A stretch of 33,746 nt of DNA from Intrasporangium oryzae NRRL B-24470. Its GTDB lineage: Bacteria > Actinomycetota > Actinomycetes > Actinomycetales > Dermatophilaceae. The translations under genes and the position numbers were made by a program. This document shows positions 10,737-20,160 of this stretch, in pieces. The first letter of the stretch is position 1. Every line of letters begins with the position of its first letter. The notes beneath the pieces were generated by a model, which saw nothing but the letters and a program-made list of their open reading frames with translations, had not been told where the DNA came from and did not search any database. Location: contig NZ_AWSA01000046.1 of assembly GCF_000576595.1 (NCBI RefSeq), positions 1-33,746 of the forward strand, given 5' to 3'.

Positions 10737-12176
10737 TCAGTAGCTGAAGCGCTCGTGGTGGATCGAGGTGCTCGGCACGCCCACCTCCTTCGCGGCCGCG
10801 ATGACGGTGTCCATCCACGCGGGGTTGCCACAGATGTAGACGTCGCGATCGGCGATGTCGGGGACGATCCGGGTCAGGGCCTCGCCGTCGCCGAGCCGGC
10901 TCGCCTCGGCCGGCAGCCAGCTGGCCCGGTCGCGCTGCCGATGCCCGACGACGGCGACGACCCGCGCGCCCTTGGCCCGGGCCAGGTCGAGCAGCTCGGC
11001 CGCGAGGACGACGTCGGCCTGGCTCCCGACCCGGTAGATGACGACCGTCGCGTCGGGTCCCGCCGGGAGCTCCTCGAGGAGCGCACGCATCGGGGTGATG
11101 CCGATGCCGGCGGCGATGAGGACCTGCTTGTCGCGGGTGCGCACCCCGGCGTGGAGCCGGCCGTAGGGCCCTTCGACGAGCACCTTGGTCCCCCGGCGGA
11201 GGGCGGCGAGGCGGGCGCTCGCGTCACCGACGTGCTCGGCCGTGATCCGCAGCGACCGCCCGTCTGGCGCGGCCGAGAGGGAGTACGGGTGGGCCCGGCT
11301 CCAGCCGGGGCCGTCGAGGAAGCGCCACTGGAAGAACTGGCCCGCCCGGGCAGGCAGGCGGTCGAGGCGACGCCCTGTCATGACGATGGACGTGACCGTC
11401 GGCGACTCGGCGACGACCTCCGAGACGACGAGCCGGTGGCGCAGGGAACGCACGAGCGGCAGGACCACGCGAAAGGCGATGACGCTTCCGAGGGCGGCGG
11501 CATACAGGCCCCACCAGAAGACGGTGGCCGTGACGCTCGAGCGGAAGTCCGCGCCGGTCCAGAGCTGGTGCGGCAGCGCGAGGCCGGCGCCGAGGTAGGC
11601 GTAGAGGTGGAGCAGGTGCCAGCTCTCATAGCGAAGCCGGGCGCGCGCCTTGCGGACCGAGGTGACGACGACCAGGACGAGCGCGACCGTTCCCGCGAGC
11701 GCGAGGAGCATGCCCGGCGAGTGGAGGACCTGGTCGATGAAGGTGGCGACGAAGCCGAGGTCGGTCCCGGCGCTGTACCCGAGCACCGTGAGGACGATGT
11801 GAGCGAGCATGAGGTTGAAGGACGTGAACCCGACGAGGCGGTGGACCCGGGCGAGCTCGTCCTGTCCCCACGCCTGCTCGACGAACGGGATGCGGGCCAT
11901 GAGCAGGACCTGGAGGAGCAGGAGCACGGAGGCGACGAGCCCGGTGAGCCTGCCGAGGTTGATCAGCGCCTCACCCAGCGAACCGAAGGCGGTCAGGCCA
12001 CCGCCGGCCACCCAGAGCGCGACGACGAAGAGGACGGACAGCCAGGCGAGCACGGCCGAGGCGTCCCGCCACCAGAGCGGCACCGGGCCCCCGGGGCGGC
12101 GGCGCAGGCCGGCGGCTGCGGGCGCGGCGGTCAGCCGGCGGTCTTCACTGCCTTCGGGGACGGTGACTGCGCTCAT
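10737..12176 (-). CDS. Ferric-reductase-like transmembrane flavoprotein
   Basis: A 479-residue membrane electron-transfer protein. Residues about 38-245 hold six hydrophobic segments with heme-ligand-type histidines (H112, H126, H187/H190, H203). A ferredoxin-reductase module follows: FAD motif HPYSLS (296-301), nucleotide motif GIGITP (357-362) and CGNPAW (449-454) near the C-terminus. It would carry electrons from cytoplasmic NAD(P)H through heme to the outer face. I choose ATG 12176, which has AAGG upstream; GTG 12209 in the same frame has no ribosome binding site. Together with the downstream FMN-binding protein and ApbE it forms a flavin-based electron export set. The acceptor (iron, quinone or other) is unknown. 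Confidence 0.9.
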   Translation of the reverse strand: MSAVTVPEGSEDRRLTAAPAAAGLRRRPGGPVPLWWRDASAVLAWLSVLFVVALWVAGGGLTAFGSLGEALINLGRLTGLVASVLLLLQVLLMARIPFVEQAWGQDELARVHRLVGFTSFNLMLAHIVLTVLGYSAGTDLGFVATFIDQVLHSPGMLLALAGTVALVLVVVTSVRKARARLRYESWHLLHLYAYLGAGLALPHQLWTGADFRSSVTATVFWWGLYAAALGSVIAFRVVLPLVRSLRHRLVVSEVVAESPTVTSIVMTGRRLDRLPARAGQFFQWRFLDGPGWSRAHPYSLSAAPDGRSLRITAEHVGDASARLAALRRGTKVLVEGPYGRLHAGVRTRDKQVLIAAGIGITPMRALLEELPAGPDATVVIYRVGSQADVVLAAELLDLARAKGARVVAVVGHRQRDRASWLPAEASRLGDGEALTRIVPDIADRDVYICGNPAWMDTVIAAAKEVGVPSTSIHHERFSY

Positions 12177-12256
12177 GGGACGAGCCTTGTGGCCGTCCCT
12201 GTGGGTCACCTGTGCGGTCGGGATGGCATGGGTGTGAGGCCGACGTCGCCCTCAGG

Positions 12257-13039
12257 TCACGTCCACCAGCCGAGCAGGCTGCCCCCGATGCGCACGATGA
12301 AGGCCGAGACGATGAGGACGAAGATCGCCCGGACGAAGCCGCTCCCCTTCGCGACGGCGGTGCGGGCTCCGACGTAGCCGCCGGCGAGGTTGGCGCCCGC
12401 GATGACGAGGCCGACCTTGAGGATCACGAGGCCCATCGGGGCGAAGACCGTCAGGGCGCCGAGGTTCGTGGCGAAGTTGGCGATCTTGGCCTTGGCGCTC
12501 GCCTCGAGGAACGCGTAGCCGAGCAGGCCCACGAGGGCGAATACGAGGAAGGAGCCGGTGCCGGGACCGAGCGCCCCGTCGTAGACGCCAATGACGAGAC
12601 CCGTCAGCATCGCGAGCACGACGTGGCGCGGGCCGTGGAAGCGACGGATCGACTCCCGGCCGAGGTCGGGCTTGAAGAGCGTGTAGGCGCCGACCGCGAC
12701 GAGGAGCACGAGGATGATCGGGTTGAACGCCGACTTGGGGATGTGCAGGCCGATGAGGGCTCCACCGACGGCCCCGACGTAGGCGACGGCCGCCATGGGG
12801 AGGGCGGTGCGAAGGTCCGGGCGGACGCGGCGGTAGTACGTGACCGAGCTCGTGGCGGTGCCGAAGATCGATCCGAACTTGTTCGTCGCGAGCAGCTGTG
12901 CCGGCGACGCGCCCGGCAGGGCGAGGAGCAGGGCGGGCAGCTGCACGAGCCCTCCCCCGCCGACGACCGCGTCGATCCAGCCGGCCGCGAATGCCGCGAG
13001 CCCGAGCATGGCGAGCGTCGCGAGGGTCGGGTCGGTCAC
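12257..13039 (-). CDS. TSUP (TauE/SafE) family membrane exporter
   Basis: A 260-residue protein with about eight hydrophobic segments. The N-terminal AGWIDAVVGGGGLVQLPALL and the mid-protein GVYDGALGPGTGSF are the paired glycine-rich motifs of TSUP proteins, which move sulfite, sulfonates or other organic anions. GTG 13039 overlaps the HAD stop as GTGA (4 nt shared). Its substrate cannot be read from sequence. The next gene in the same direction is the ferric-reductase-like gene after 80 nt; I saw no convincing terminator between them. Confidence 0.9.
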   Translation of the reverse strand: MTDPTLATLAMLGLAAFAAGWIDAVVGGGGLVQLPALLLALPGASPAQLLATNKFGSIFGTATSSVTYYRRVRPDLRTALPMAAVAYVGAVGGALIGLHIPKSAFNPIILVLLVAVGAYTLFKPDLGRESIRRFHGPRHVVLAMLTGLVIGVYDGALGPGTGSFLVFALVGLLGYAFLEASAKAKIANFATNLGALTVFAPMGLVILKVGLVIAGANLAGGYVGARTAVAKGSGFVRAIFVLIVSAFIVRIGGSLLGWWT

Positions 13040-13764
13040 CGGGCGGTGCCGTTCCACCCCGCGACGATGGCCGCGATGTCGAGCAGCTCGTGGGCGACCG
13101 CATCGGGGGTCGCCTCGTGCGAGACCTGCTGGTCCTCGGGGATGTCGGAGTGCGGGATCCAGATCGCACGCATGCCGACCTGCTGCGGCCCGTGGACGTC
13201 CTCGTAGGAGCGGTCCCCGACGTAGGCGCACTCCCCCGGCTCGAGCCCGAGCACCTCCGCGGCGTGCGCGAAGATCTCGGCGCGGGGCTTCACCCAGGGC
13301 GTCTCGCTCGAGTAGACGTCACCGTCGATGAGCTCGAGCACGCCGTCGCGCTCGAAGATCTGCCGGTGGTAGTCGCGGTCCCAGATCGTGTTGGAGAGGA
13401 TGCCGACGCGGATGCCGCGGTCGCGCAACGTCTCCCACAGGGGCCCGACCGCGGGGTGGGTGAAGGTGTGCGGCTCCCAGAACTCGCGGTATGCCGCGAG
13501 GCCGGCTTCGGTGCGCGCGTCCCCGTGCGGGAGCCCGACCGACTCGAGGATCTCGTGGAGCCGCGCGCTGCCGCCCGCGGTCCGCCCGTGGCGCCAGGCC
13601 GCGTCCTCGGCCGCGAAGATCGCCGCGGCGAGGTCGTCGCGGGCACACGCGATGGTGCCCGCGCCGTCGGCGAAGGCCGTCCACTGAGCGCGCAGGTCGA
13701 CCGTGTGCCACGGCGTGATCGTGCCGCCCCAGTCGAAGATGACGCCTCGAACCGCAGCGCTCAC
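13036..13764 (-). CDS. HAD family hydrolase
   Basis: A 242-residue HAD-fold protein. Motif I is FDWGGT with the nucleophile D11; the usual second Asp (position +2) is Gly. Motif II is ILSNT, motif III is the Lys in WVKPRAEIF, and motif IV is [19 protein letters not shown] helical cap lies between about 20 and 110. The protein probably acts on a small phosphorylated compound, but loss of the second Asp would weaken general acid/base catalysis by the standard mechanism. GTG 13764 overlaps the proS stop by 4 nt with GAGGTG upstream, and its own stop overlaps the TSUP start. The three genes are therefore translationally coupled. Confidence 0.88.
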   Translation of the reverse strand: MSAAVRGVIFDWGGTITPWHTVDLRAQWTAFADGAGTIACARDDLAAAIFAAEDAAWRHGRTAGGSARLHEILESVGLPHGDARTEAGLAAYREFWEPHTFTHPAVGPLWETLRDRGIRVGILSNTIWDRDYHRQIFERDGVLELIDGDVYSSETPWVKPRAEIFAHAAEVLGLEPGECAYVGDRSYEDVHGPQQVGMRAIWIPHSDIPEDQQVSHEATPDAVAHELLDIAAIVAGWNGTAR

Positions 13765-15527
13765 GAGCCCCGCACCTCGGCCACGACGGCGTCGACGACC
13801 TCGCCGACGGCGACCTCTCGGCGTGCGCCGCTCCGGCGGTCCTTGACCTCGACGACGCCACTGGCCAGCCCACGTCCGACGACGACGATCGTCGGGACGC
13901 CGATGAGCTCGGAGTCCTTGAACTTGACGCCGGGGCTGACGCCCTTGCGGTCGTCGACGAGGACGGACAGGCCCTGCGCCTCGAGGTTGCGGGCGATCTC
14001 CTCGGCCGCCACGAAGACGGGCTCGTCCTTGCCGGTCGCGACGATGTGCACGTCGACGGGACTCAGCTCGCGCGGCCAGATCAGGCCGAGCTCGTCGTGG
14101 TTGCCCTCGGCGACGCAGGCCACGGCCCGCGAGACGCCGACGCCGTAGGACCCCATGACAACGGTGACGAGCTTGCCGTTCTGGTCGAGGACCTTGAGGT
14201 CGAGCGCCTCGGCGTACTTCGTGCCGAGCTGGAAGACGTGGCCCATCTCGATGCCGCGCGCGGTCTCGAGGGGGTGCTCGCAGTTGGGGCACTGGTCGCC
14301 GACGCGGACCTCCGCCGCCTCGATGGTGCCGTCGGCCGTGAAGTCGCGTCCGGCGACGAGGTCGACGACATGCCGTCCGGGCTCGTTGGCGCCGGTGACC
14401 CAGCGGGTTCCCTCGGCGACGCGCGGGTCGAGCAGGTAGCGGATGCCGGTCGTGCCCTCGGTGCCGAGCGCGCCGGGCCCGATGTAGCCCTTGACGAGGC
14501 CCGGGTGCTCGGCGAACGCCTTCTCGTCGAAGGCCTCGACCTCGGCCGGCTCGACCTGGGCGCCGAGGCGCTTCTCGTCGACCTCGCGGTCGCCGGGGAG
14601 GCCGATGGCGAGGGGCTCACGCCGACCGTCGGGGTGGACGAGCATGACGACGACGTTCTTCAGCGTGTCGCCCGCGACCCACGGGCGGTCCTCGCGGGGG
14701 AAGTGGGTGTTGAGGTGGTCGACGAGCGTCTCGATCGTGGGCGTCGCCGGGGTGTCCTCGACGTGCGCGGCGGGCAGGCCGTCGAACGCGACGGGGCTGG
14801 GAGTGGGCACGCGCACGGCCTCGACGTTGGCGGCATACCCGCAGCTCGTGCAGCGCACGTAGGTGTCCTCGCCGACCTCGGCGGTGGCGAGGAACTCCTC
14901 GCTCTTGCTGCCGCCCATGGCCCCGGCCATCGCCTCGACGATGACGTAGTGGAAGCCGAGCCGGTCGAAGATCCGGACGTAGGCGTCACGGTGGAGCTGG
15001 TAGCTCTTGTCGAGCCCGGCCTCGTCGACGTCGAAGGAGTAGCTGTCCTTCATGACGAACTCGCGGCCGCGGAGCACGCCGGCGCGGGGGCGCGCCTCGT
15101 CGCGGAACTTCGTCTGGATCTGGTAGATCGAGAGCGGGAGGTCCTTGTAGGAGCTGAAGAGGTCCTTGACCGCGAGGGTGAACATCTCCTCGTGGGTCGG
15201 GCCGAGCAGGTGGTCGGCGCCCTTGCGGTCCTGGACGCGGAAGATGTTGTCGCCGTACTCCGTCCAGCGGCCGGTCGCCTCGAAGGGCTCCTTCGGCAGG
15301 AGCGCGGGGAAGAGCAGCTCCTGGGCGCCGATCGCATCCATCTCCTCGCGGACGATCCGCTCGACGTTGCGCAGCACCCGCAGGCCGAGCGGCAGCCACG
15401 TGTAGACGCCGGGGCTGACGCGGCGGACGTAGCCGGCACGCACGAGCAGCCTGTGGCTCGGGACCTCTGCGTCCGCCGGGTCCTCACGAAGCGTTCGCAG
15501 GAACAGGGACGACATGTGCAGGGCCAC
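13761..15527 (-). CDS. proS: Prolyl-tRNA synthetase, bacterial type with editing domain
   Basis: A 588-residue class II aminoacyl-tRNA synthetase that charges tRNA-Pro. The core starts at [18 protein letters not shown]. Motif 2 is in [10 protein letters not shown] (141-150), preceded by LGPTHEE (108-114). The inserted editing (INS) domain, which hydrolyses Ala-tRNA-Pro, fills about 220-400. Motif 3 is GSYGVGVSR (about 459-467), and an anticodon-binding domain ends the protein. I choose GTG 15527, which has GGAG 5 nt upstream; ATG 15515 is in frame but its spacing is long. Downstream, HAD and TSUP genes are coupled to it by overlaps. The upstream gap to the divergent sugar transporter is 362 nt. 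Confidence 0.96.
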   Translation of the reverse strand: MALHMSSLFLRTLREDPADAEVPSHRLLVRAGYVRRVSPGVYTWLPLGLRVLRNVERIVREEMDAIGAQELLFPALLPKEPFEATGRWTEYGDNIFRVQDRKGADHLLGPTHEEMFTLAVKDLFSSYKDLPLSIYQIQTKFRDEARPRAGVLRGREFVMKDSYSFDVDEAGLDKSYQLHRDAYVRIFDRLGFHYVIVEAMAGAMGGSKSEEFLATAEVGEDTYVRCTSCGYAANVEAVRVPTPSPVAFDGLPAAHVEDTPATPTIETLVDHLNTHFPREDRPWVAGDTLKNVVVMLVHPDGRREPLAIGLPGDREVDEKRLGAQVEPAEVEAFDEKAFAEHPGLVKGYIGPGALGTEGTTGIRYLLDPRVAEGTRWVTGANEPGRHVVDLVAGRDFTADGTIEAAEVRVGDQCPNCEHPLETARGIEMGHVFQLGTKYAEALDLKVLDQNGKLVTVVMGSYGVGVSRAVACVAEGNHDELGLIWPRELSPVDVHIVATGKDEPVFVAAEEIARNLEAQGLSVLVDDRKGVSPGVKFKDSELIGVPTIVVVGRGLASGVVEVKDRRSGARREVAVGEVVDAVVAEVRGS

Positions 15528-15616
15528 CGGGACTCCTTCGGGTGTGGTGTTGAACCCCGGAAGGATATCGGCCGTATGCCGCTCGCCTCCTCCCCATTCA
15601 CGGCCGGGAGCGGGGC

Positions 15617-15664
15617 CCGGTCGGGACGCCGGTCGGGACGCCGGTCGGGACGCCGGTGGGGACG
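15617..15664. repeat. Four tandem copies of a 12-bp unit
   Basis: CCGGTCGGGACG is repeated three times exactly (15617-15652), with a fourth copy carrying one C-to-G change (15653-15664). It lies about 90 nt upstream of proS and about 225 nt upstream of the transporter. No gene is read through it with confidence. It may be a regulator-binding array or a slippage product. Confidence 0.8.
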
Positions 15665-15700
15665 GGTTCGACCCGATTCGTCGTGTGCGTGGGCAGGCGC

Positions 15701-15730
15701 TTGACGGATCGGGTGCCACGGTGTTCAGTA
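15701..15730 (+). promoter_or_regulatory. Candidate promoter of the sugar ABC operon
   Basis: TTGACG at 15701-15706 is a good -35. With 17-18 nt spacing the -10 would be TTCAGT or TCAGTA (15724-15730), which is weak. A weak -10 would suit an activated or tightly repressed promoter. Transcription would start about 150 nt before the ATPase gene. Confidence 0.4.
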
Positions 15731-15745
15731 CCCCTGCCGTGCGAC

Positions 15746-15774
15746 AACGATGTCATGTCGACCCAAGGATCGTT
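15746..15774. promoter_or_regulatory. Possible operator, inverted AACGAT/ATCGTT
   Basis: AACGAT (15746-15751) and ATCGTT (15769-15774) form an inverted repeat about 23 bp centre to centre, just downstream of the candidate promoter. That is a natural position for a sugar-responsive repressor. No regulator gene is present in the window to match it. Confidence 0.25.
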
Positions 15775-15889
15775 ACTCCCTTGTGACGCACGCAGAGAAG
15801 GATCAGTCGCCGTCCACAGCGGCTTGCGCAAGAATCGATGCGGTGCCTCACGGGTGCCCCGCACGACCACAAAGGAGTGATGACGTCCG

Positions 15890-17506
15890 ATGAGCGAAGC
15901 TGCAGGACACCACGGAGCGGCGCACCGCGCGGATGGCGCGAACCCCCCGTTCTCCGTCATCCTCGAGATGCGTGACATCACCAAGGAGTTCCCGGGCGTC
16001 AAGGCCCTCTCCAACGTCTCCATGACGGTGCGCCGCGGCGAGGTCCACGCGATCTGCGGCGAGAACGGCGCCGGGAAGTCCACCCTCATGAAGGTCCTCT
16101 CCGGCGTCTACCCGGCCGGCGACTACGAGGGCGAGATCCACTTCGAGGGCCAGCTCTGCGAGTTCCACAACATCCGCGACAGCGAGCACGCCGGCATCGT
16201 CATCATTCACCAGGAGCTCGCGCTCATCCCCGAGCTGTCGATTGCCGAGAACATCTTCCTCGGCAACGAGGAGGCCCGCGGCGGGGTCATCGACTGGATG
16301 GCGACACGCCAGCGGGCGAGCGAGCTGCTCGCCCGGGTCGGCCTCAAGGAGCTGCCCGACACGAAGATCAAGGACATCGGTGTCGGCAAGCAGCAGCTCG
16401 TCGAGATCGCCAAGGCCCTGTCCAAGGACGTCAAGCTGCTCATCCTCGACGAGCCGACGGCGGCTCTCAACGAGGGCGACTCCCAGCACCTGCTCGACCT
16501 CATCTCGGGCCTGCGCTCCAAGGGCGTCACCTGCATCATGATCAGCCACAAGCTCAACGAGATCGAGCAGATCGCGGACTCCATCACCATCATCCGCGAC
16601 GGCCGGTCGATCGAGACCCTCCGTGTCAAGGAGGACGGCGTCGACGAGAACCGGATCATCCGCGGCATGGTCGGTCGCGACCTCGAGTCGCGCTTCCCCG
16701 ACCACACCCCCGAGATCGGCGAGGTCTTCTTCGAGGTCCGCAACTGGACGGTCCGCCACCCGGCCGTCCCCGACCGTCTCGTGGCCAAGAACAGCAGCTT
16801 CTTCGTCCGGCGCGGCGAGATCGTCGGCTTCGCCGGCCTCATGGGCGCCGGGCGCACCGAGCTCATGCGCAGCCTCTTCGGCCGCTCCTACGGCACCTAC
16901 GTCTCCGGGACGATCATCAAGGATGGCAAGGAGCTCCGACTGCGGAGCGTCGCCGACGCCATCGACCACGGCCTCGCCTATGTCACCGAGGACCGCAAGA
17001 CCCTCGGGCTCAACCTCCTCGACGACATCAAGCGGACGACGGTGTCGGCGCGGCTCAAGCGGATCACCCGCGGCTTCGTCGTCGACGAGCGCGAGGAGTA
17101 CAACTACGCCGAGTCCTACCGGAAGTCGTTGCGCACCAAGGCTCCCAGCGTCGACGAGGGCGTCGCCAAGCTCTCCGGTGGCAACCAGCAGAAGGTCGTC
17201 CTCGCCAAGTGGCTCTTCACCGAGCCCGACCTGCTCATCCTCGACGAGCCGACGCGAGGGATCGACGTGGGGGCCAAGTTCGAGATCTACGGGATCATCC
17301 AGAGCATGGCCGCCCAGGGCAAGGGCGTCGTCCTCGTCTCGTCGGAGCTCCCCGAGCTCATCGGCCTCTCCGACCGCATCTACACGATCAACGAGGGGGC
17401 GATCACCGGTGTCCTCGACAAGTCGCAGGCCGACCAGGAGTCGCTCATGCGTCTCATGACGCAGACCTCCTCCCGCGGGTCCGGTGCCGCACGCGCGAGC
17501 GCGTGA
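15890..17506 (+). CDS. mmsA: CUT2-type sugar ABC transporter, ATP-binding subunit
   Basis: A 538-residue ATPase with two fused nucleotide-binding domains, as in XylG/GguA/MmsA. The first domain has Walker [10 protein letters not shown] (57-65), a degenerate signature [14 protein letters not shown] and Walker [14 protein letters not shown]. The second has a degenerate Walker A ([10 protein letters not shown]), a perfect signature LSGGNQQKV and [16 protein letters not shown]. This asymmetry is usual in the family. ATG 15890 is the first possible start because a stop in the same frame lies at 15881; the AAAGGAG is 12 nt upstream, a rather long spacing. The gene begins a three-gene operon whose binding protein resembles ChvE, hence the mmsA symbol, meaning multiple-monosaccharide uptake (glucose, galactose, xylose, arabinose class). 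Confidence 0.92.
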   Translation: MSEAAGHHGAAHRADGANPPFSVILEMRDITKEFPGVKALSNVSMTVRRGEVHAICGENGAGKSTLMKVLSGVYPAGDYEGEIHFEGQLCEFHNIRDSEHAGIVIIHQELALIPELSIAENIFLGNEEARGGVIDWMATRQRASELLARVGLKELPDTKIKDIGVGKQQLVEIAKALSKDVKLLILDEPTAALNEGDSQHLLDLISGLRSKGVTCIMISHKLNEIEQIADSITIIRDGRSIETLRVKEDGVDENRIIRGMVGRDLESRFPDHTPEIGEVFFEVRNWTVRHPAVPDRLVAKNSSFFVRRGEIVGFAGLMGAGRTELMRSLFGRSYGTYVSGTIIKDGKELRLRSVADAIDHGLAYVTEDRKTLGLNLLDDIKRTTVSARLKRITRGFVVDEREEYNYAESYRKSLRTKAPSVDEGVAKLSGGNQQKVVLAKWLFTEPDLLILDEPTRGIDVGAKFEIYGIIQSMAAQGKGVVLVSSELPELIGLSDRIYTINEGAITGVLDKSQADQESLMRLMTQTSSRGSGAARASA

Positions 17507-17559
17507 GCACAGGCCCAACCGTCCCCCCACCCATACACCAGACAGCCAGGACTGCACCC

Positions 17560-18849
17560 ATGGACAAGGTCAAGAAGATCTTCGGTGGCGACACCCGACA
17601 ACTCGGCATGATCTTCGCCCTCGTGGCCCTGATCATCTTCTTCCAGATCGCGACGGACGGGCTCACCCTGACCCCGGACAACGTCATCAACATCTTCCAG
17701 GGCAACTCGTACATCCTCGTGCTCGCCATCGGCATGGTGCTCGTCATCATCGCGGGGCACATCGACCTCTCGGTCGGCTCGGTCGCGGCGTTCGTCGGCA
17801 TCTGCGTGGCCATCGCGATGCGTGACTGGAACCTCAGCTGGTGGGTCGGCATCCTGCTCGGCCTCGCCATCGGAGCCGTCGTCGGTGTCTGGCAGGGCTT
17901 CTGGACGGCGTATGTCGGCATCCCGGCCTTCATCGTCACCCTCTCGGGCATGCTCTTCTTCCGCGGCGCCAACCAGTTCGTCGGCAAGTCCAACACGGTC
18001 CCCGTCGACGCGGACTTCCAGCGCATCGGCGGCGGCTACCTGCCCGAGGTCGGGCCGGACACCGGCTACAACAACCTGACCCTGCTCATCGGTCTGCTCC
18101 TCGTCGTCGGGGTCGTCTTCGGGAGCCTGCGCAGCCGCCGCGCCCTCATCAAGCTGGGCGCCGAGGTCGAGGACGCCTGGATCATGTGGGTCCGCCTCGG
18201 CCTCATCTGCGCGGCCATCATCGGCGCGACGCTGCTCTTCGGCTCGGGCCGTCCCGGCACGTCCTTCCCGATCTCCGGGCTCATCCTCGCCGTGCTCGTC
18301 CTGGTCTACGGCTTCGTCTCCAACCGCACGGTCATCGGCCGCCACATCTACGCGGTCGGTGGCAACCGCCACGCGGCAGAGCTCTCCGGTGTGAAGAGCA
18401 AGAAGATCAACTTCCTCGTCATGATGAACATGTCGGTCCTCGCCGCGCTCGCGGGGATGATCTTCGTGGCCCGCTCGACGGCCTCCGGCCCGTTCGACGG
18501 CGTCGGCTGGGAGCTCGACGCCATCGCCGCCGTCTTCATCGGTGGCGCGGCCGTCACCGGTGGTGTCGGCACCGTCGTCGGCTCGATCGTCGGTGGTCTC
18601 GTCATGGCCGTCCTCAACAACGGCCTCCAGCTGCTCGGCATCGGCGCCGACGCCACCCAGATGATCAAGGGCCTCGTCCTGCTCATCGCGGTCGCCTTCG
18701 ACGTCTACAACAAGTCGCAGGGACGTGCCTCGCTCATCGGCCTCATGATGAAGCGCCTCCGCGGCGGCACCACCGACGACGTGGAGCCGGAGCCGACGGC
18801 CGCGACCGAGACCACGCCGACGACCGAGACCATCCGTCAGAACATCTGA
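17560..18849 (+). CDS. mmsB: CUT2-type sugar ABC transporter, permease subunit
   Basis: A 429-residue membrane protein with about ten or more hydrophobic segments. GHIDLSVGSVAAFVG (about 67-81) and the later NRHAAELSGV and FIGGAAVTGGVGTVVGSIVG are hallmarks of XylH/GguB/MmsB permeases. The length matches the longer multiple-monosaccharide subtype. I start at ATG 17560, 8 nt after an AGGA. An in-frame GTG at 17503 overlaps the ATPase stop as GTGA and would add 19 residues; it has no clear ribosome binding site. The C-terminus ends in a Thr/Glu-rich cytoplasmic tail. It forms the sugar channel for the neighbouring ATPase and lipoprotein. Confidence 0.92.
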   Translation: MDKVKKIFGGDTRQLGMIFALVALIIFFQIATDGLTLTPDNVINIFQGNSYILVLAIGMVLVIIAGHIDLSVGSVAAFVGICVAIAMRDWNLSWWVGILLGLAIGAVVGVWQGFWTAYVGIPAFIVTLSGMLFFRGANQFVGKSNTVPVDADFQRIGGGYLPEVGPDTGYNNLTLLIGLLLVVGVVFGSLRSRRALIKLGAEVEDAWIMWVRLGLICAAIIGATLLFGSGRPGTSFPISGLILAVLVLVYGFVSNRTVIGRHIYAVGGNRHAAELSGVKSKKINFLVMMNMSVLAALAGMIFVARSTASGPFDGVGWELDAIAAVFIGGAAVTGGVGTVVGSIVGGLVMAVLNNGLQLLGIGADATQMIKGLVLLIAVAFDVYNKSQGRASLIGLMMKRLRGGTTDDVEPEPTAATETTPTTETIRQNI

Positions 18850-18863
18850 CGCCATCAAAGACC

Positions 18864-18887
18864 CGAGCCGGGCATCCGCACGGCTCG
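18864..18887 (+). promoter_or_regulatory. Hairpin between permease and binding-protein genes
   Basis: CGAGCCG (18864-18870) and CGGCTCG (18881-18887) pair over a 10-nt loop, 14 nt after the permease stop. In ABC operons a hairpin here often protects or separates the binding-protein message so that it is made in excess. No T-run follows. Confidence 0.5.
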
Positions 18888-18934
18888 CTGGGACCCGTGT
18901 CCTCCCAGGGACGCGATGAAAGGAAAGAGAGCAC

Positions 18935-20035
18935 ATGCGTACCTTCACCAAGGTGCTGGGCGTCACGACCGTGGCGGCCCTTGCTCTGGCCGGTTGCGGT
19001 CGGAGCAACGACACCGGTTCGACGCCCAGCGCGTCGGGCAGCGCTGCGGCCTCGGGCTTCCCGGCCGACGCGCTCATCGGCGTCGCCCTGCCGCAGAAGA
19101 CCTCGGAGAACTGGGTCCTCGCCGAGGGCCTCTTCAAGGACGGCCTCGCGGCCGCGGGCTTCAAGTCGGACGTGCAGTTCGCCAACGGCGGCGTCTCCGA
19201 GCAGCAGAACCAGATCCAGGCCATGGTGACCAAGGGCGCCAAGGTCATCGTCGTCGGCGCCATCGACGGCTCGCAGCTCGGCACGCAGCTCAAGGCCGCC
19301 AAGGACGCGGGCGCAACGGTCATCGCCTACGACCGCCTGGTCAAGAACACCGACGCGGTCGACTACTACGTCGCCTACGACAACTTCAAGGTCGGCGAGC
19401 TGCAGGGTCAGGCCCTGCTCGACGGCATGGCCAAGAAGAAGGCGAACGGCCCGTACAACATCGAGCTCTTCGCGGGTTCGCCCGACGACGCCAACGCCCA
19501 GGTCTTCTTCGACGGCGCCATGAAGATCCTCAAGCCGAAGATCGACGACGGCACGCTCAAGGTCGTCTCGGGCCAGAAGGACTTCAACCAGGTCGTCACC
19601 CAGGGCTGGAAGGCGGAGAACGCCCAGAAGCGCATGGACACGCTCCTCGCCGCGCACTACACGAGCGCCCCGCTCGACGGCGTCCTGTCCCCCAACGACA
19701 CGCTGGCGCGCGCGATCATCACGTCGGTCAAGGCTGCCGGCAAGCCGATCCCGATCGTCACCGGCCAGGACTCCGAGGTCGAGTCGGTCAAGTCGATCAT
19801 GGCGGGTGAGCAGTACTCCACGATCAACAAGGACACCCGCAACCTCGTCAAGGAGACCATCGCGATGGTCACCGCCCTCCAGAAGGGCCAGACGCCGACG
19901 GTCAACGACACCAAGTCGTACAACAACGGTGTCAAGGTCGTCCCGGCCAACCTGCTCCCGCCGGTCATCGTGACCAAGGAGAACGCCGCGGAGGCCTACG
20001 CCAACGACCCGAACCTCGCACCGCTCACGAAGTGA
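18935..20035 (+). CDS. chvE: ChvE-like sugar-binding lipoprotein
   Basis: A 366-residue periplasmic-type binding protein. The N-terminus has a signal ending in the lipobox LAGC (Cys at about residue 20), so it is anchored outside the membrane by lipidation. A Ser/Ala linker follows, then the two-lobed fold. Segments such as ELFAGSPDDANAQVFFDGAM, TQGWKAENAQKRMDTLL and VLSPNDTLARAI match the ChvE/MmsE-type multiple-monosaccharide binding proteins of Agrobacterium and actinobacteria. ATG 18935 follows an AAAGGAAAG region. It completes the ATPase-permease-binding protein set; unusually for this family's usual order, the binding protein is last. A strong terminator ends the operon 30 nt later. Confidence 0.93.
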   Translation: MRTFTKVLGVTTVAALALAGCGRSNDTGSTPSASGSAAASGFPADALIGVALPQKTSENWVLAEGLFKDGLAAAGFKSDVQFANGGVSEQQNQIQAMVTKGAKVIVVGAIDGSQLGTQLKAAKDAGATVIAYDRLVKNTDAVDYYVAYDNFKVGELQGQALLDGMAKKKANGPYNIELFAGSPDDANAQVFFDGAMKILKPKIDDGTLKVVSGQKDFNQVVTQGWKAENAQKRMDTLLAAHYTSAPLDGVLSPNDTLARAIITSVKAAGKPIPIVTGQDSEVESVKSIMAGEQYSTINKDTRNLVKETIAMVTALQKGQTPTVNDTKSYNNGVKVVPANLLPPVIVTKENAAEAYANDPNLAPLTK

Positions 20036-20064
20036 GCTGAGGGCGCCGGTCGCCACGGCACAGC

Positions 20065-20102
20065 CACGAAGGCCCGTCCCCACTTGGGGACGGGCCTTCG
20101 TG
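20065..20102 (+). terminator. Strong terminator after the sugar ABC operon
   Basis: An 18-bp perfect inverted repeat: CACGAAGGCCCGTCCCCA (20065-20082), two bases, then its exact reverse complement (20085-20102). It starts 30 nt after the binding-protein stop. It is the strongest hairpin in the window. Confidence 0.92.
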
Positions 20103-20160
20103 CGTCGCCCGGGTGGGCACAGCGCTCGCGGTCGCGTGAGGCCTCTGGGACAGTGCTCGT

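Larger units (their letters stand above)
15528..15889. other. Intergenic region between proS and the sugar ABC operon
   Basis: This 362-nt stretch is the only long gap in the window. It holds a 12-bp tandem repeat (15617-15664), a copy of the 8-mer GTATGCCG (15574-15581), a candidate promoter (15701-15730) and a possible operator (15746-15774) for the transporter. A 74-codon open frame at 15656-15880 has no ribosome binding site or recognisable sequence and is not called. Confidence 0.6.

Noticed and set aside
10656-12377. A 573-codon plus-strand open frame over the redox genes
   Set aside because: Composition is that of an antisense shadow; the minus-strand proteins are clear family members.
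15617-15664. CRISPR-like array
   Set aside because: The 12-bp units are directly tandem with no spacers and no cas genes are present.
15656-15880. A 74-codon open frame upstream of the sugar operon
   Set aside because: No ribosome binding site, no recognisable sequence, and it overlaps the tandem repeat and the candidate promoter.
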